Shown here in pieces: positions 1 through 7,984 of a stretch of DNA of 35,104 nucleotides (positions are counted from its first letter, which is position 1; each line of letters opens with the position of its first letter). Made by a program: the position numbers and the translations under genes. The stretch is taken from NCBI GenBank assembly GCA_020352515.1, contig CP070678.1:1930309-1965412 (forward strand). The letters run 5' to 3'. Below the pieces are notes generated by a model. That model saw only the letters and a program-made list of their open reading frames with translations. It did not search any database and had not been told where the DNA came from. The DNA is from Phycisphaerales bacterium. GTDB lineage: Bacteria > Planctomycetota > Phycisphaerae > Sedimentisphaerales > Anaerobacaceae.

Positions 1-1869
1 AATGCAGCGGCGCTCTTCAAATCTCTGGGCGGTTACCAGAACCGGCAGGACTGGCGGACGAACTGGCGGACGACATGTTATCTGAAGTGCAGCGACGAGG
101 CGCTGTATTTTGCGGGTCCTCCGATAGGCAAGCTTCTTGTCGTCTCGGCGAAAGACGGGAGGATACTCTGGGAGAACGGTTACAGCAACTTCCAACTGGT
201 CTTGCGTGGAGAGGAGCTATACGGTCTGAGCGGACAGATTGACAAGCATCCGAGCGTGAAGTTCGCGGCGTTGACGGGGAAGGTTCTTGCGGAGATACCG
301 AAGAGCCGGCGTGCGTGCACGCGTCCGACGGGCTCGGTGGATGCGGTTTTCTTCCGGGCGAGCGGTGGTTCGGTTCGTTTGGATACGTCGAGCAACCGGC
401 CTCAGTGGATTTCGCCGATGCGACCGCCGTGTCACGACGGGGTGACGATAGCGAACGGTCTATTGTACTGGTGGCCGTCGGTTTGCGACTGCCAGTTGAC
501 GCTGTACGGGATTACGTGTCTGGGTCCGGCGGGGGATTTTGATTTCACGGCTGAGGCCACAAGGAGCGAGCGTTTGGAGAGGGGCAGCGGTCGGATGCGG
601 AGGGTTGCGGAGATGGAGGAGTCGCCGGCCGACTGGCCGAGCTTCCGGGCGGACAGCTCCTGCAGCGCGACCAGCGAGGCGGTGATACCCGCGAAGGCGG
701 AGATGCTGTGGCGTCACGAGCCGGAGACAAAGGCGGCGGCGGGCGCGCCTGCCGCGACGGCGCCGGCGGCGGTTGGAGGATTAGTATTTGTCGGCGGGCC
801 GGATGGGATTGTCCGGGCGCTGGACGCATCGAGCGGCAAAGAGCGGTGGAAAGCATATACCGGGGGAGCAGTCAGGGTTGCGCCGACGGTTTGGAGGGGC
901 CGGGTGTTTGTGGGCTCGGGCGACGGATGGGTGTACGCCTTCGAGGGGCAGACGGGGCGGCTGCTGTGGCGGTTTCGCGCGGCACCGGCGGAGCGCATGA
1001 TTCCGGTGTACGGCTCTGTTATGTCGACGTGGCCGGCGGCGAGCGGGGTTCTGGTGGAGGACGGGACAGCGTACGTTGCCGCGGGCATTGTGAACTATGA
1101 CGGGACGTACGTATATGCGCTCGATGCGGTGACCGGGCGGATAAAGTGGCAGAACAACGTGTCCGGGCATCTCGACAGGGACGCGCGGACGGGAGTGAGC
1201 GTCCAGGGTCACCAGCTTCTTCACGACGGCAGGCTCTACCTTGCCGGGGGGACATCCATTTCGCCGGCGGTTTATGACATCAAGGACGGCAGGTGTTTGA
1301 ACGATGCGGGCCCGCTTGCGGCGTGCAACTCGACGAGCCCCCGAGGCCGGGAGCTTTCGGTTGTTGGGGGCCAGGTTGTTGCGAGCGGCAGGCCGTTCTA
1401 CGCGGACCCGAGATACGGCGTTTACGATGCGACGGTTTTCAACAGGCTCTTTATCGCGACGAGCGGAGATCGTGACATTGCGTGGGCCCGCAATCAGGGC
1501 GGCGGCAGAGTGATGTGTTTCGACGAGATCGACCGTGCGCAGTTGAGAAAGCGGATGGCGTCTGCCGGCAATCGCTTTAACCTGGACTGGGGCAGGCTGG
1601 GGATAAAGCAGAAGCCGGTTTGGACCTACAACTGCCGCGAGGGCGTGGCGGTGGCGGCCTGCCGCAACGCGGTGGTTGTAGCGGAGAGGTCGAAGGTCGT
1701 TGCGCTCGGCGCCGGCAGCGGGCAGGTTATGTGGTCTCAGCCGGTTCCGTCGAGCCCCGTGGAGTGGGCTCTGGCGGTTGATCGTGACGGGCGGGTTATA
1801 GTGACGCTCGAGGACGGAAGTGTAATTTGCTTCGGCGCGCCCGCAAGGGCGCTCGCTTCGGCACGTTAG
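1..1869 (+). CDS. PQQ-like beta-propeller protein, 5' truncated
   Basis: The reading frame is open from base 1, so the true start lies outside the window; 622 residues are visible. Propeller blades are seen as repeats of the type 'ALDASSGKERW', 'YAFEGQTGRLLW' and 'YALDAVTGRIKW' (about residues 255-390), typical of the PQQ/BamB-like superfamily. A Cys-rich stretch (about residues 100-176, ending with Cys-Asp-Cys) comes before a second propeller that starts at 'DWPSF' near residue 211. The same Cys-rich module ends the 1074-aa protein at 9175-12399, so the two proteins share parts in a different order. Probably a large envelope protein. No PQQ-dependent dehydrogenase catalytic residues were recognised, so a structural, binding or sensing role is as likely as an enzymatic one. 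It is followed 77 bp later by a ModA-like lipoprotein gene in the same direction. Confidence 0.85.
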   Translation, partial: NAAALFKSLGGYQNRQDWRTNWRTTCYLKCSDEALYFAGPPIGKLLVVSAKDGRILWENGYSNFQLVLRGEELYGLSGQIDKHPSVKFAALTGKVLAEIPKSRRACTRPTGSVDAVFFRASGGSVRLDTSSNRPQWISPMRPPCHDGVTIANGLLYWWPSVCDCQLTLYGITCLGPAGDFDFTAEATRSERLERGSGRMRRVAEMEESPADWPSFRADSSCSATSEAVIPAKAEMLWRHEPETKAAAGAPAATAPAAVGGLVFVGGPDGIVRALDASSGKERWKAYTGGAVRVAPTVWRGRVFVGSGDGWVYAFEGQTGRLLWRFRAAPAERMIPVYGSVMSTWPAASGVLVEDGTAYVAAGIVNYDGTYVYALDAVTGRIKWQNNVSGHLDRDARTGVSVQGHQLLHDGRLYLAGGTSISPAVYDIKDGRCLNDAGPLAACNSTSPRGRELSVVGGQVVASGRPFYADPRYGVYDATVFNRLFIATSGDRDIAWARNQGGGRVMCFDEIDRAQLRKRMASAGNRFNLDWGRLGIKQKPVWTYNCREGVAVAACRNAVVVAERSKVVALGAGSGQVMWSQPVPSSPVEWALAVDRDGRVIVTLEDGSVICFGAPARALASAR

Positions 1870-1946
1870 GGCCGGGCCAAGAGTTTGTGCAAACAGCGGG
1901 CGTGGCGACGGAGCCGCAGTTTTGCGTTTTGTTGCAGGGTAGGATA

Positions 1947-2729
1947 ATGAAAGTCATCGAGAAGAAAAGAGGTGGGTCGAACGGTCAAATGCTCTTGTTT
2001 CTTGCGTTGTCTCTTGCGTTTTTGGGCGGGTGTAAAGAGAAGGGCGCCGGGCGGCAGGAGCTTGTGGTTCTGTGCGGCAGCTCATTCGTCAATCCGACGG
2101 AGCAGTTGTGCTCGGAGTTCAAGGCCGAAACCGGTATCGAGATCGTCAAGACAGTTGCGGGCAGCGAGGATTTTCTTCCGCTTGTAAAGATTGGCAGCAA
2201 GGGCGACATTCTGGTGACCCACGATCCGTACCTCGATTATGTCTCGGACGCGAACGCGGCGGCGGACAGCGTTGAGGTGGGCTCTCTGGCGCCGGTGCTG
2301 GCGGTTCAGCGGGGCAATCCGAAGGGGATAAAGAGCGTCGAGGACCTGGCGAGGCCGGGTTTGAAGGTGGCGCTCACGGACCCGGAGTATGCGACGTGCG
2401 GGAAGATGGTTTTTGCGCTTCTGGAGAGCAAGGGCATAAAAGACGCGGTGATGGCGAACGTGGGCAATCGCCTGACGAAGAACCACCCCGCTTTGGGGAC
2501 GTTTTTGAAGACACAGGCGGTTGATGCGGTGATTATCTGGAACGGCGTTGCCCACACGTTCGCAGACGACCTGGAGGTTGTTCAGACTCCTTACGAATAC
2601 GAAGAAGAGATTCGGGTGCATGTTATCGGTTTGGATTACACGAAGCAGCGTGAGCTGCTGGTGCGTTTTATGGAATTCGCCCGCGCCAGGGGCCCGGAGA
2701 TATTCAAGGCTCACGGTTACATAAAATGA
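1947..2729 (+). CDS. ModA-like substrate-binding lipoprotein 1
   Basis: A 260-aa extracellular solute-binding protein of the molybdate/tungstate-type (ModA/WtpA-like) fold. The start at ATG 1947 gives a clean lipoprotein signal: positive N-terminus, hydrophobic core and lipobox LGGC with Cys29. In-frame upstream starts would add a non-signal extension. Family features are the first ligand loop 'LCGSS' (Cys43), the second loop 'AGSE', 'RGNPKGI', 'DAVIIWNG' and the C-terminal 'FKAHGYIK'. In classical ModA the first loop is Ala/Ser-rich; here it holds a Cys, so molybdate is not assured as ligand. The stop codon overlaps an upstream start of the next, related gene (ATGA). It probably feeds the permease/ATPase pair at 5973-7858. 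Fold is well supported; substrate is unknown. Confidence 0.85.
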   Translation: MKVIEKKRGGSNGQMLLFLALSLAFLGGCKEKGAGRQELVVLCGSSFVNPTEQLCSEFKAETGIEIVKTVAGSEDFLPLVKIGSKGDILVTHDPYLDYVSDANAAADSVEVGSLAPVLAVQRGNPKGIKSVEDLARPGLKVALTDPEYATCGKMVFALLESKGIKDAVMANVGNRLTKNHPALGTFLKTQAVDAVIIWNGVAHTFADDLEVVQTPYEYEEEIRVHVIGLDYTKQRELLVRFMEFARARGPEIFKAHGYIK

Positions 2730-2746
2730 GACAGCGAGGCGACGTA

Positions 2747-3529
2747 TTGAAAAAGATGCTGTACGCGGCAACAGCGGCGCTGCTTCTGCTGGGCGGGTGC
2801 AAGGGCGACCACGGCAAGGTCACCAGGGGCGGCTCGGCGGAATTAGTTCTTTACTGCGGGGCTGGAATCCGTCCTCCGGTGGACGAGGTGATCGCTGCAT
2901 TCGAGAAGCAGGAAGGCGTGAAGGTTGTGCCGGACTATGCGGGCAGCGAGGTGCTTCTGTCGAAGATAAAGGTTCACCGTCGGGGGGACCTTTACATGCC
3001 GGGCGACAAGTATTACGTGGACAAGGCGGAGGAGGCGGGCATGATTTCGTCCCGGCGGCCGGTTTTTTACTGGATTCCGACGATCCTGGTTCGGAAGGGC
3101 AACCCGAAGAACATATCCGGGCTTGTGGACCTTCAGAAACCCGGTCTGAAAGTGGGCTTAGGCGATCCCAACGCGTGCGCGATAGGCAGAACAGCGGATA
3201 TGCTGCTCTCCAAGACCGGCATCAGCCGGGAGAGTCTGAAGGAGAACCTGGTGTACCAGTCTCTGACGGTCAACGAGCTGGGCGTACAGATACAGGCCGG
3301 CTCGCTGGATGCGGTCATCGTTTGGGACGCGATGGCGCGGTATTACGCCGAATACGGCGACCAGATAGCGATTCGGCGGGAGCAGAATGTCATTTCGACG
3401 GTGGATATCGGGGTGCTGAAGTTCAGCAAAGACAGCGAATTGGCGGAGCGGTTCATCGCTTTTATCACGTCCGGGGCTGCGGGGGAGATTTTTGCCAAAC
3501 ACGGCTACGAGACGAAGCTGCCGGAATAG
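2747..3529 (+). CDS. ModA-like substrate-binding lipoprotein 2
   Basis: A 260-aa solute-binding lipoprotein, paralogous to the preceding gene and the most ModA-like of the three in this locus. TTG 2747 is preferred because GAGG lies 7 bases upstream and the product begins with a compact signal peptide and lipobox LGGC (Cys18). ATG 2726, which overlaps the upstream stop, is an alternative that adds seven residues but has no ribosome site. Visible motifs are 'LYCGAGIRPP' (first ligand loop with Cys37), 'YAGSE', 'GDLYMPGD', 'RKGNPKNI', 'GLGDPNACAIG', 'DAVIVWD' and 'EIFAKHGY'. The family captures oxyanions or related small ligands for an ABC importer. Cys in the first pocket loop, also seen in both sister proteins, differs from the Ser/Ala pocket of E. 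coli ModA. Confidence 0.86.
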   Translation: MKKMLYAATAALLLLGGCKGDHGKVTRGGSAELVLYCGAGIRPPVDEVIAAFEKQEGVKVVPDYAGSEVLLSKIKVHRRGDLYMPGDKYYVDKAEEAGMISSRRPVFYWIPTILVRKGNPKNISGLVDLQKPGLKVGLGDPNACAIGRTADMLLSKTGISRESLKENLVYQSLTVNELGVQIQAGSLDAVIVWDAMARYYAEYGDQIAIRREQNVISTVDIGVLKFSKDSELAERFIAFITSGAAGEIFAKHGYETKLPE

Positions 3530-3557
3530 GAGCACATTTTGTAGTTGCTTCAAGCGG

Positions 3558-3582
3558 GGCGGGCCGTTTGCGAGGGCCCGCC
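3558..3582 (+). other. GC stem-loop between operon segments
   Basis: GGCGGGCC and its exact complement GGCCCGCC form an 8-bp stem with a 9-base loop, 28 bases after the stop of the second substrate-binding gene. No T-run follows, so it is not a standard intrinsic terminator. It may protect the upstream mRNA end or attenuate read-through. Confidence 0.45.
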
Positions 3583-3633
3583 GGCCAGGGAGATACCGTG
3601 CGTATTTATGATGCATGGAGCGATTCTATGGGC

Positions 3634-3639
3634 TATAAT
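3634..3639 (+). promoter_or_regulatory. Candidate internal -10 box (TATAAT)
   Basis: A perfect TATAAT lies 54 bases before the TauE-like gene, in the 163-bp gap after the stem-loop. No good -35 box is found 16-18 bases upstream (the sequence there is near ATGCAT), so this could be an activator-dependent or chance site. Confidence 0.35.
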
Positions 3640-3692
3640 GCCAGCCGCCGAAATCGAAGCCAGGTTAATAGAAGACGAATTGGAGATTGGCC

Positions 3693-4169
3693 ATGATAGC
3701 TCAGTCGTCGTTTCCGCCGTGGGCGTTTGTCGTTCTGGGTGTTTGTGCGGGCCTTCTGAGTGGGGGGCTCGGGGTCGGTAGCGGTATCGTGCTGGTTCCG
3801 GCGCTCGTTCTGCTTGCGGGGTTCGGTCAGAAGAGCGCGCAGGGGATGGCCCTTGCGGTGATGGTTCCGATGGCGCTTGTGGGGGCGGGGCGCTACTGGA
3901 GAAATCCTGATATCGAGCTTAGCGGTGCGGTCATAGGGCTGATCGTAATTGGGGCCCTGGCCGGCACGCTGTTGGGAACGGAGCTGGCGATTCGGCTTCC
4001 GGGGCCGGTGCTTCGAAAGGCGTTTGCGGTTTTCCTGGTTGCGGCGGCGGTTAGAATGTTTGTGGCTTCGCCCGGGTCGAAGGATGCGGGGGCCGGAGGC
4101 AGAGCGGCGGAGCAGAAGGTGTTAAACGTGAATGATGGAGGTATTGATGGTGGTTCAGAACGGCAGTAA
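3693..4169 (+). CDS. Half-size TauE/SafE-family membrane permease
   Basis: A 158-aa membrane protein. ATG 3693 is chosen because GGAG sits 7 bases upstream. The N-terminal half holds the TauE/SafE signature glycine stretch 'GGLGVGSGIVLVPAL', and about four hydrophobic segments span residues 8-125. Full-length TauE/SafE proteins are about 250 aa with eight helices, so this is a half-size version that probably dimerises. The family exports or moves sulfite, sulfonates and other small organic anions. A hydrophilic Gly/Asp-rich tail (about residues 126-158) is atypical. The last 23 bases overlap the next gene in another frame, which suggests translational coupling. Its place among substrate-binding genes suggests handling of an anion related to the imported ligand; this is inference. 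Confidence 0.75.
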   Translation: MIAQSSFPPWAFVVLGVCAGLLSGGLGVGSGIVLVPALVLLAGFGQKSAQGMALAVMVPMALVGAGRYWRNPDIELSGAVIGLIVIGALAGTLLGTELAIRLPGPVLRKAFAVFLVAAAVRMFVASPGSKDAGAGGRAAEQKVLNVNDGGIDGGSERQ

Positions 4170-4905
4170 CGGGACGGTGCGTATTTTCAGCGCGAAGGCC
4201 TGCGCGGCGCCTCTGGAGGAGGCGGCCAAGGCGTTCGAAGAGCAGACGGGCATCAAGGTGGCGATCAGCGTGTGCGGGCGGCATTGCGCGGAGGGCGTTG
4301 CCGAAGAGGCGACGGGTCAAACAGGCGGAGACGATTTTCTGCTGGAGATTGCAGATGCGGGGATACACGACCTTGCGATAGCGGGGGCCGAGTATCTGCT
4401 GGATGACGGGGAGGTGCGGGGGATCGTGCAGAAGAGGCGTCGGCGGACGATTGCGTACCGGACGTCGTCAATTATCGTGCCCCGCGGCAACCCGAAGAAT
4501 ATTACGTGCGTTGAAGACATGGCCGGGCCGGGCGTTCGCGTCGGCATATCGGTGATAGACTGCCTGAAGGGGCTTTGGGAGGATATCAGCGGCAGGCTGG
4601 GGCTTCTGGAGAAGATCAGGCGGAATATCTGCTACTATGCGAACGGGTGCATTGCGATTGTGGAAGCGGTCGCCACCGGCCAGATTGATGCGGCGTTCGG
4701 GTGGACGGCTTTCAGAGACCTGGAGCCGGAGCGGATCGAGATTGTCGAGATGCCGCGGGAGCAGCAGGTTTTGCGGGGGACGTGTGTGGGCCTTCTGTCG
4801 TTTGCGAAGGAGCCGGAGAATGCCGAGCGGCTGATGGATTATCTGGCCACGGCGGAGGCGAGGGAATTCTACAAAGCGCACGGGTGGTGCACCGTTGAGG
4901 ATTAA
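4147..4905 (+). CDS. Signal-less, Cys-rich ModA-like binding protein 3
   Basis: A 252-aa homologue of the two ModA-like lipoproteins, recognised by 'PRGNPKNITCVEDM', the 'GQIDAAFGWTAF' segment and the end 'FYKAHGW'. ATG 4147 is chosen because GGAGG lies 5 bases upstream; ATG 4132 and 4135 are in frame but sit before that site. From any start there is no hydrophobic signal peptide, so the product is predicted cytoplasmic, unusual for this family. It has nine Cys. Cys19 falls in the first ligand loop and Cys43/Cys47 ('CGRHC') fall where the second pocket loop should be. This could be a cytosolic ligand sensor or chaperone, or a metal-thiolate binding variant. It overlaps the end of the TauE-like gene by 23 bases. 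Confidence 0.8.
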   Translation: MVVQNGSNGTVRIFSAKACAAPLEEAAKAFEEQTGIKVAISVCGRHCAEGVAEEATGQTGGDDFLLEIADAGIHDLAIAGAEYLLDDGEVRGIVQKRRRRTIAYRTSSIIVPRGNPKNITCVEDMAGPGVRVGISVIDCLKGLWEDISGRLGLLEKIRRNICYYANGCIAIVEAVATGQIDAAFGWTAFRDLEPERIEIVEMPREQQVLRGTCVGLLSFAKEPENAERLMDYLATAEAREFYKAHGWCTVED

Positions 4906-5020
4906 GAGTCGATGCTATGGGCGTACAGTGTGTCACGGGGCGACTCCGTCCGGGATTTCGCGTACGGGGGGGATGGTCACTTGCGCGTGGAGCCGGGCAC
5001 GAGGATTCGAGGAGAAGGCC

Positions 5021-5491
5021 ATGGTTTTTCTTGAAGATTTTTATGAAATCCTGCTCTTGATGCATTTGTTTGTGACATTTGTTCTGGTCGGGAGCATGAC
5101 GCACAACCTGCTTATCGTAGCCAGGTACGTGCGTGGCAGGTTCGCCCGGCAAAAGGCGGAGTATTTGTTCGTAAAGATTTCGTTCTGGGCGTACGTGGTC
5201 GTGTATGTGCTTGGGGCGCTGATCTACCCGGCTTTCAGGATTCACATTCGCGCGGCATATTTCGACGCGAGCATTCCGTGGGCGACGGGGCTTTTCGAGG
5301 TCAAGGAGCACTGGGGGGCGGTGGGGCTGGCGTTGTTTGCCGTGTATTACGTGGTGCGGCGTTCTTTCCGGCCGGACGAGGAGCGCGAGAAGCTGTTTTT
5401 CTATGTTCCGCTGTGCGTGCTGCTGAACGTGATAGTGTGGTACAAGGTGGTTGTGGGGTGCTATCTTTCGCTTTTGAAAGGCTCGGTGTGA
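5021..5491 (+). CDS. Uncharacterised four-helix membrane protein
   Basis: A 156-aa integral membrane protein with about four hydrophobic helices (near residues 9-34, 52-72, 97-113 and 127-150). ATG 5021 is chosen because GGAGAAGG ends 2-3 bases upstream; the longer frame from 4895 has no membrane or signal character. His15 and His28 lie on the same predicted helix, 13 residues apart, with further His75 and His97. Paired His in a helix resembles di-heme cytochrome b helices and CopD/DUF2269-like proteins, but I cannot assign a family. The stop overlaps the start of the next small membrane gene by one base, so the two are probably made together. They lie between the binding proteins and the permease, so a role in transport or redox handling of the ligand is possible. 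Confidence 0.7.
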   Translation: MVFLEDFYEILLLMHLFVTFVLVGSMTHNLLIVARYVRGRFARQKAEYLFVKISFWAYVVVYVLGALIYPAFRIHIRAAYFDASIPWATGLFEVKEHWGAVGLALFAVYYVVRRSFRPDEEREKLFFYVPLCVLLNVIVWYKVVVGCYLSLLKGSV

Positions 5492-5856
5492 TGAAGAAGT
5501 CCGACATAAGCTATATTGCGGGTTGTGTTTTTGCGGTGGGGACGGCCTTCTTCTATTGCTGCACGATGTGGTTTTCCATCAGGCTGCCTCGTTATTTTCC
5601 GCTCGAGCATGTGTGGCGGTGGGGGAAGGTTGAGGGCTCGCCGTCGCAGGGTTGGTACGGGATGCAGGGCTTCGCGTACGTGTTTGGCGGCGTGGCGGCG
5701 CTGGCCGTGTACGTTTTGCTGAAGCGAGGCGGCCTAAAAGCGGCGGAGCTAAAGCCCGCGACGACGAGATGGCTCGGCGTTGGGGCGGCCGTGGTGGTGG
5801 TCCTATGCATGGGTTACATGCTTTACCACGAATTCGACAAGTGGGGGATATTTTGA
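5491..5856 (+). CDS. Uncharacterised three-helix membrane protein
   Basis: A 121-aa membrane protein with about three hydrophobic segments (residues 8-28, 58-76 and 93-112). ATG 5491 shares its first base with the preceding stop codon; the longer frame from 5278 runs inside the previous gene and is not expected. The loop after helix 1 has aromatic and basic residues ('FPLEHVWRWGKVEG'), and the protein ends 'YHEFDKWGIF'. No family was recognised. Its tight coupling to the upstream four-helix protein suggests a two-subunit membrane module. A 116-bp gap then leads to the ModB-like permease. Confidence 0.65.
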   Translation: MKKSDISYIAGCVFAVGTAFFYCCTMWFSIRLPRYFPLEHVWRWGKVEGSPSQGWYGMQGFAYVFGGVAALAVYVLLKRGGLKAAELKPATTRWLGVGAAVVVVLCMGYMLYHEFDKWGIF

Positions 5857-5972
5857 GCGTCATGGAAGAGGAAGCAGGCATTCGGAGTCTGAGTCACCGT
5901 CGAGGGTCACAGGGCGCCGGGCTTATTCGCGCGTGAGAGTGCAACTAATCAGGATCAGTTGGAGTTAGCGTT

Positions 5973-6800
5973 TTGGCAAAAGGGTGTGATTCACCGACGA
6001 GAGGCTGGGGCGACGTTGCTTTTGGCGCGGCATTGTTTTTCAGTCTGGCCGTTTTTGTTGTCTTTGTGGTCGTGCTGGTGTTTGCGGACGTTTTCTACAT
6101 TGACAAGAAGGCGGTGACGGCGGTTCTGACGTCGGGATTCATACGGCACGCCCTCTGGATGAGCATCTGGACGAGCTTTGTGACTACGGGCATAGCGCTT
6201 CTCTTTGCGGTGCCGATAGGGTACACGCTGAGCCGGCACAGGTTTCCGGGTCACGCTCTGGCGAATGCGGTGGTTGACCTTCCAATCATTTTTCCACCGC
6301 TGGTTGCAGGGCTGACGCTGCTGGTCTTTTTTTCGCAGACCGGCCTCGGGCGGTGGATTCAGGAGGATTTGGGCATTGAATTTGTTTTTCACGCCAAGGG
6401 GATTGTCTTGTGCCAGTTGCTGGTTTCGGCGAGTTTTGCGATTCGCTCGGCCAAGACGGCCTTCGACGACGTCGACCGACGCTTCGAAAACGTGGCGCTG
6501 ACACTCGGCTGCACCCGGTTCGGCAGTTTCAGGCGGGTGTCACTTCCGCTTGCCATGAACGGTGTCATAGCGGGCGGCATATTGACCTGGGCGAGGGCCT
6601 TCGGCCTTTTCGGTCCGCTGATGATATTCGTGGGGTCATTTCGGGGGCGGACGGAGGTTTTGAGCACGACGATTTTCCTGGAGCAGTCGGTGGGCAATTT
6701 GGAGGAGGCGCTGGCCGTGGCGATTCTGATGATTCTGGTTGCTGTTGCCGCTCTTACGGCAATTCACTTTGTGAGCGGGCGGACCCGGGTGGCGTTATGA
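5973..6800 (+). CDS. ModB/WtpB-like ABC transporter permease
   Basis: A 275-aa inner-membrane permease of the molybdate/tungstate ABC class (binding-protein-dependent transport, BPD_transp_1 fold). TTG 5973 is the start, with GGAG 8 bases upstream; no suitable ATG lies nearby. About six helices are visible, the first near residues 17-42. The coupling helix (EAA loop) is clear around 'FENVALTLGCTRFGSFRR' followed by 'VSLPLAMNGVIAGG', which docks on the ATPase. Length is slightly above the usual 220-260 aa because of an extended N-terminus. It overlaps the ATPase gene by four bases (ATGA), so permease and ATPase are co-translated. Three different binding proteins upstream may share this single permease. 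Confidence 0.9.
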   Translation: MAKGCDSPTRGWGDVAFGAALFFSLAVFVVFVVVLVFADVFYIDKKAVTAVLTSGFIRHALWMSIWTSFVTTGIALLFAVPIGYTLSRHRFPGHALANAVVDLPIIFPPLVAGLTLLVFFSQTGLGRWIQEDLGIEFVFHAKGIVLCQLLVSASFAIRSAKTAFDDVDRRFENVALTLGCTRFGSFRRVSLPLAMNGVIAGGILTWARAFGLFGPLMIFVGSFRGRTEVLSTTIFLEQSVGNLEEALAVAILMILVAVAALTAIHFVSGRTRVAL

Positions 6801-7858
6801 TTCGCGTAGAGGAGCTTTCTTTCAGCATAGGGACATTTCGTTTGTCGCCGTTGAATCTCGAGGTGGCGGCGGGACAGTACTTTGTTCTTTTGGGGCCTCC
6901 GGGGTCGGGGAAGACTATTTTTCTGGAGTGCCTTTGCGGTCTCAAGAAAGGCGGCTCGGGCAGGATATTCATCGCCGGGCTTGAGGTGACACGGCTGCAG
7001 CCTCGTCTGCGCGAGATAGGGTACGTGCCGCAGGATTATGCGCTATTTCCGCACCTTGGCGTCGAGCGGAACATAGGTTTCGGGCTTGGCGTGCACGGTT
7101 GCGACCGACGGGAGATCGCCTCGAGAGTTGCTGACGCCGCGGAGCTGCTGGGGATACGGGAGCTTTTGTCACGGACAATTGGGGGGTTGAGCGGAGGTGA
7201 GAAGCAGCGTGTGGCCCTTGCCCGCGCGCTGGTGCTTCGGCCGAAGGTTCTGCTTCTGGATGAGCCGGTATGCGCCCTGGACGAGCTGACGCGGCAGGAT
7301 ATTTGCGGTCAGTTGTTTCGAATTCAGCGGGAGCTGGGGCTGACGATAATTCACGTGAGCCACAACCTCGAGGAGGCATTCTCGGTGGCGGACCGTGCGG
7401 GGATTCTGGATAAGGGCGTGCTGCGGCAGGTGGGCACGCTTGACGAGCTTTTGCGCAGGCCCAGCAGCGAGTTCGTCTGCCGCTTCATGCGGTGCGAGAA
7501 CATTTTTTCGGGAGAGGCGGCGGGCGTCGGACCTCTCGATTCGCAGACGCGGGTGAAAGTGGGCAATGTTGAGCTGCGGGTGCGGGGGCGGCACCGTGGG
7601 AGCGTGAAGTTCATGATACGCCCGGAGGACGTGCTTGTGCTGCCGACGGCCGATTCGGACGCCGGGGATAATAACGTGTTTGCCGGCAGGGTGGTTCGGT
7701 GGCGTGACTACGGGGGCTATGTGCGGGCGGAGGTTGGGGGTCCGATCAAGGTTGTGGCGCACGTGACTCACGCGGCGTTCGCCGAAGTGCAGAAGGCGAG
7801 TGGTTCCGAGGTTAAGGTTGTGTTGCGTCCTGAGAATATCCACGTTCTTCCGGGATAG
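6797..7858 (+). CDS. ModC/WtpC-like ABC transporter ATPase
   Basis: A 353-aa ATP-binding subunit powering import through the overlapping permease. ATG 6797 is chosen (ATGA overlap with the permease stop); the longer open frame back to 6410 lies inside the permease gene. Walker A GPPGSGKT is at residues 33-40, the Q-loop near 79, signature LSGGE at 131-135, Walker B VLLLDEP at 151-157 and the switch His near 189. The C-terminal third carries a TOBE-like domain ('IRPEDVLV' and 'LRPENIHVLPG' mark repeated halves). In ModC and related ATPases this domain can bind oxyanion and regulate transport. All catalytic motifs are intact. Confidence 0.92.
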   Translation: MIRVEELSFSIGTFRLSPLNLEVAAGQYFVLLGPPGSGKTIFLECLCGLKKGGSGRIFIAGLEVTRLQPRLREIGYVPQDYALFPHLGVERNIGFGLGVHGCDRREIASRVADAAELLGIRELLSRTIGGLSGGEKQRVALARALVLRPKVLLLDEPVCALDELTRQDICGQLFRIQRELGLTIIHVSHNLEEAFSVADRAGILDKGVLRQVGTLDELLRRPSSEFVCRFMRCENIFSGEAAGVGPLDSQTRVKVGNVELRVRGRHRGSVKFMIRPEDVLVLPTADSDAGDNNVFAGRVVRWRDYGGYVRAEVGGPIKVVAHVTHAAFAEVQKASGSEVKVVLRPENIHVLPG

Positions 7859-7892
7859 GAGATTGGGTGTTTTCTCCGGGAACTGTGGCGTG

Positions 7893-7898
7893 TATAAT
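7893..7898 (+). promoter_or_regulatory. Candidate internal -10 box (TATAAT)
   Basis: A perfect TATAAT lies 34 bases after the ATPase stop and about 87 bases before the next start. The matching -35 position holds only a T-rich stretch (TTTTCT). This repeats the layout at 3634-3639, where another TATAAT precedes a new segment of the locus. Confidence 0.4.
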
Positions 7899-7930
7899 AC
7901 GTATTAGAGTGGATGTGCGTTTTTTTGACG

Positions 7931-7948
7931 GGCCTGCGCAGGCAGGCC
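7931..7948 (+). other. GC stem-loop in leader of the next gene
   Basis: GGCCTGC, a GCAG loop and GCAGGCC form a perfect 7-bp hairpin about 36 bases before the GTG start at 7985. T-residues precede rather than follow it, so it is not an intrinsic terminator on this strand. If transcription starts near 7905 it would lie in the 5' leader. Confidence 0.45.
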
Positions 7949-7984
7949 GGATATTGTGCTGACCGGAAGGCAAGGGGTTTTGTT

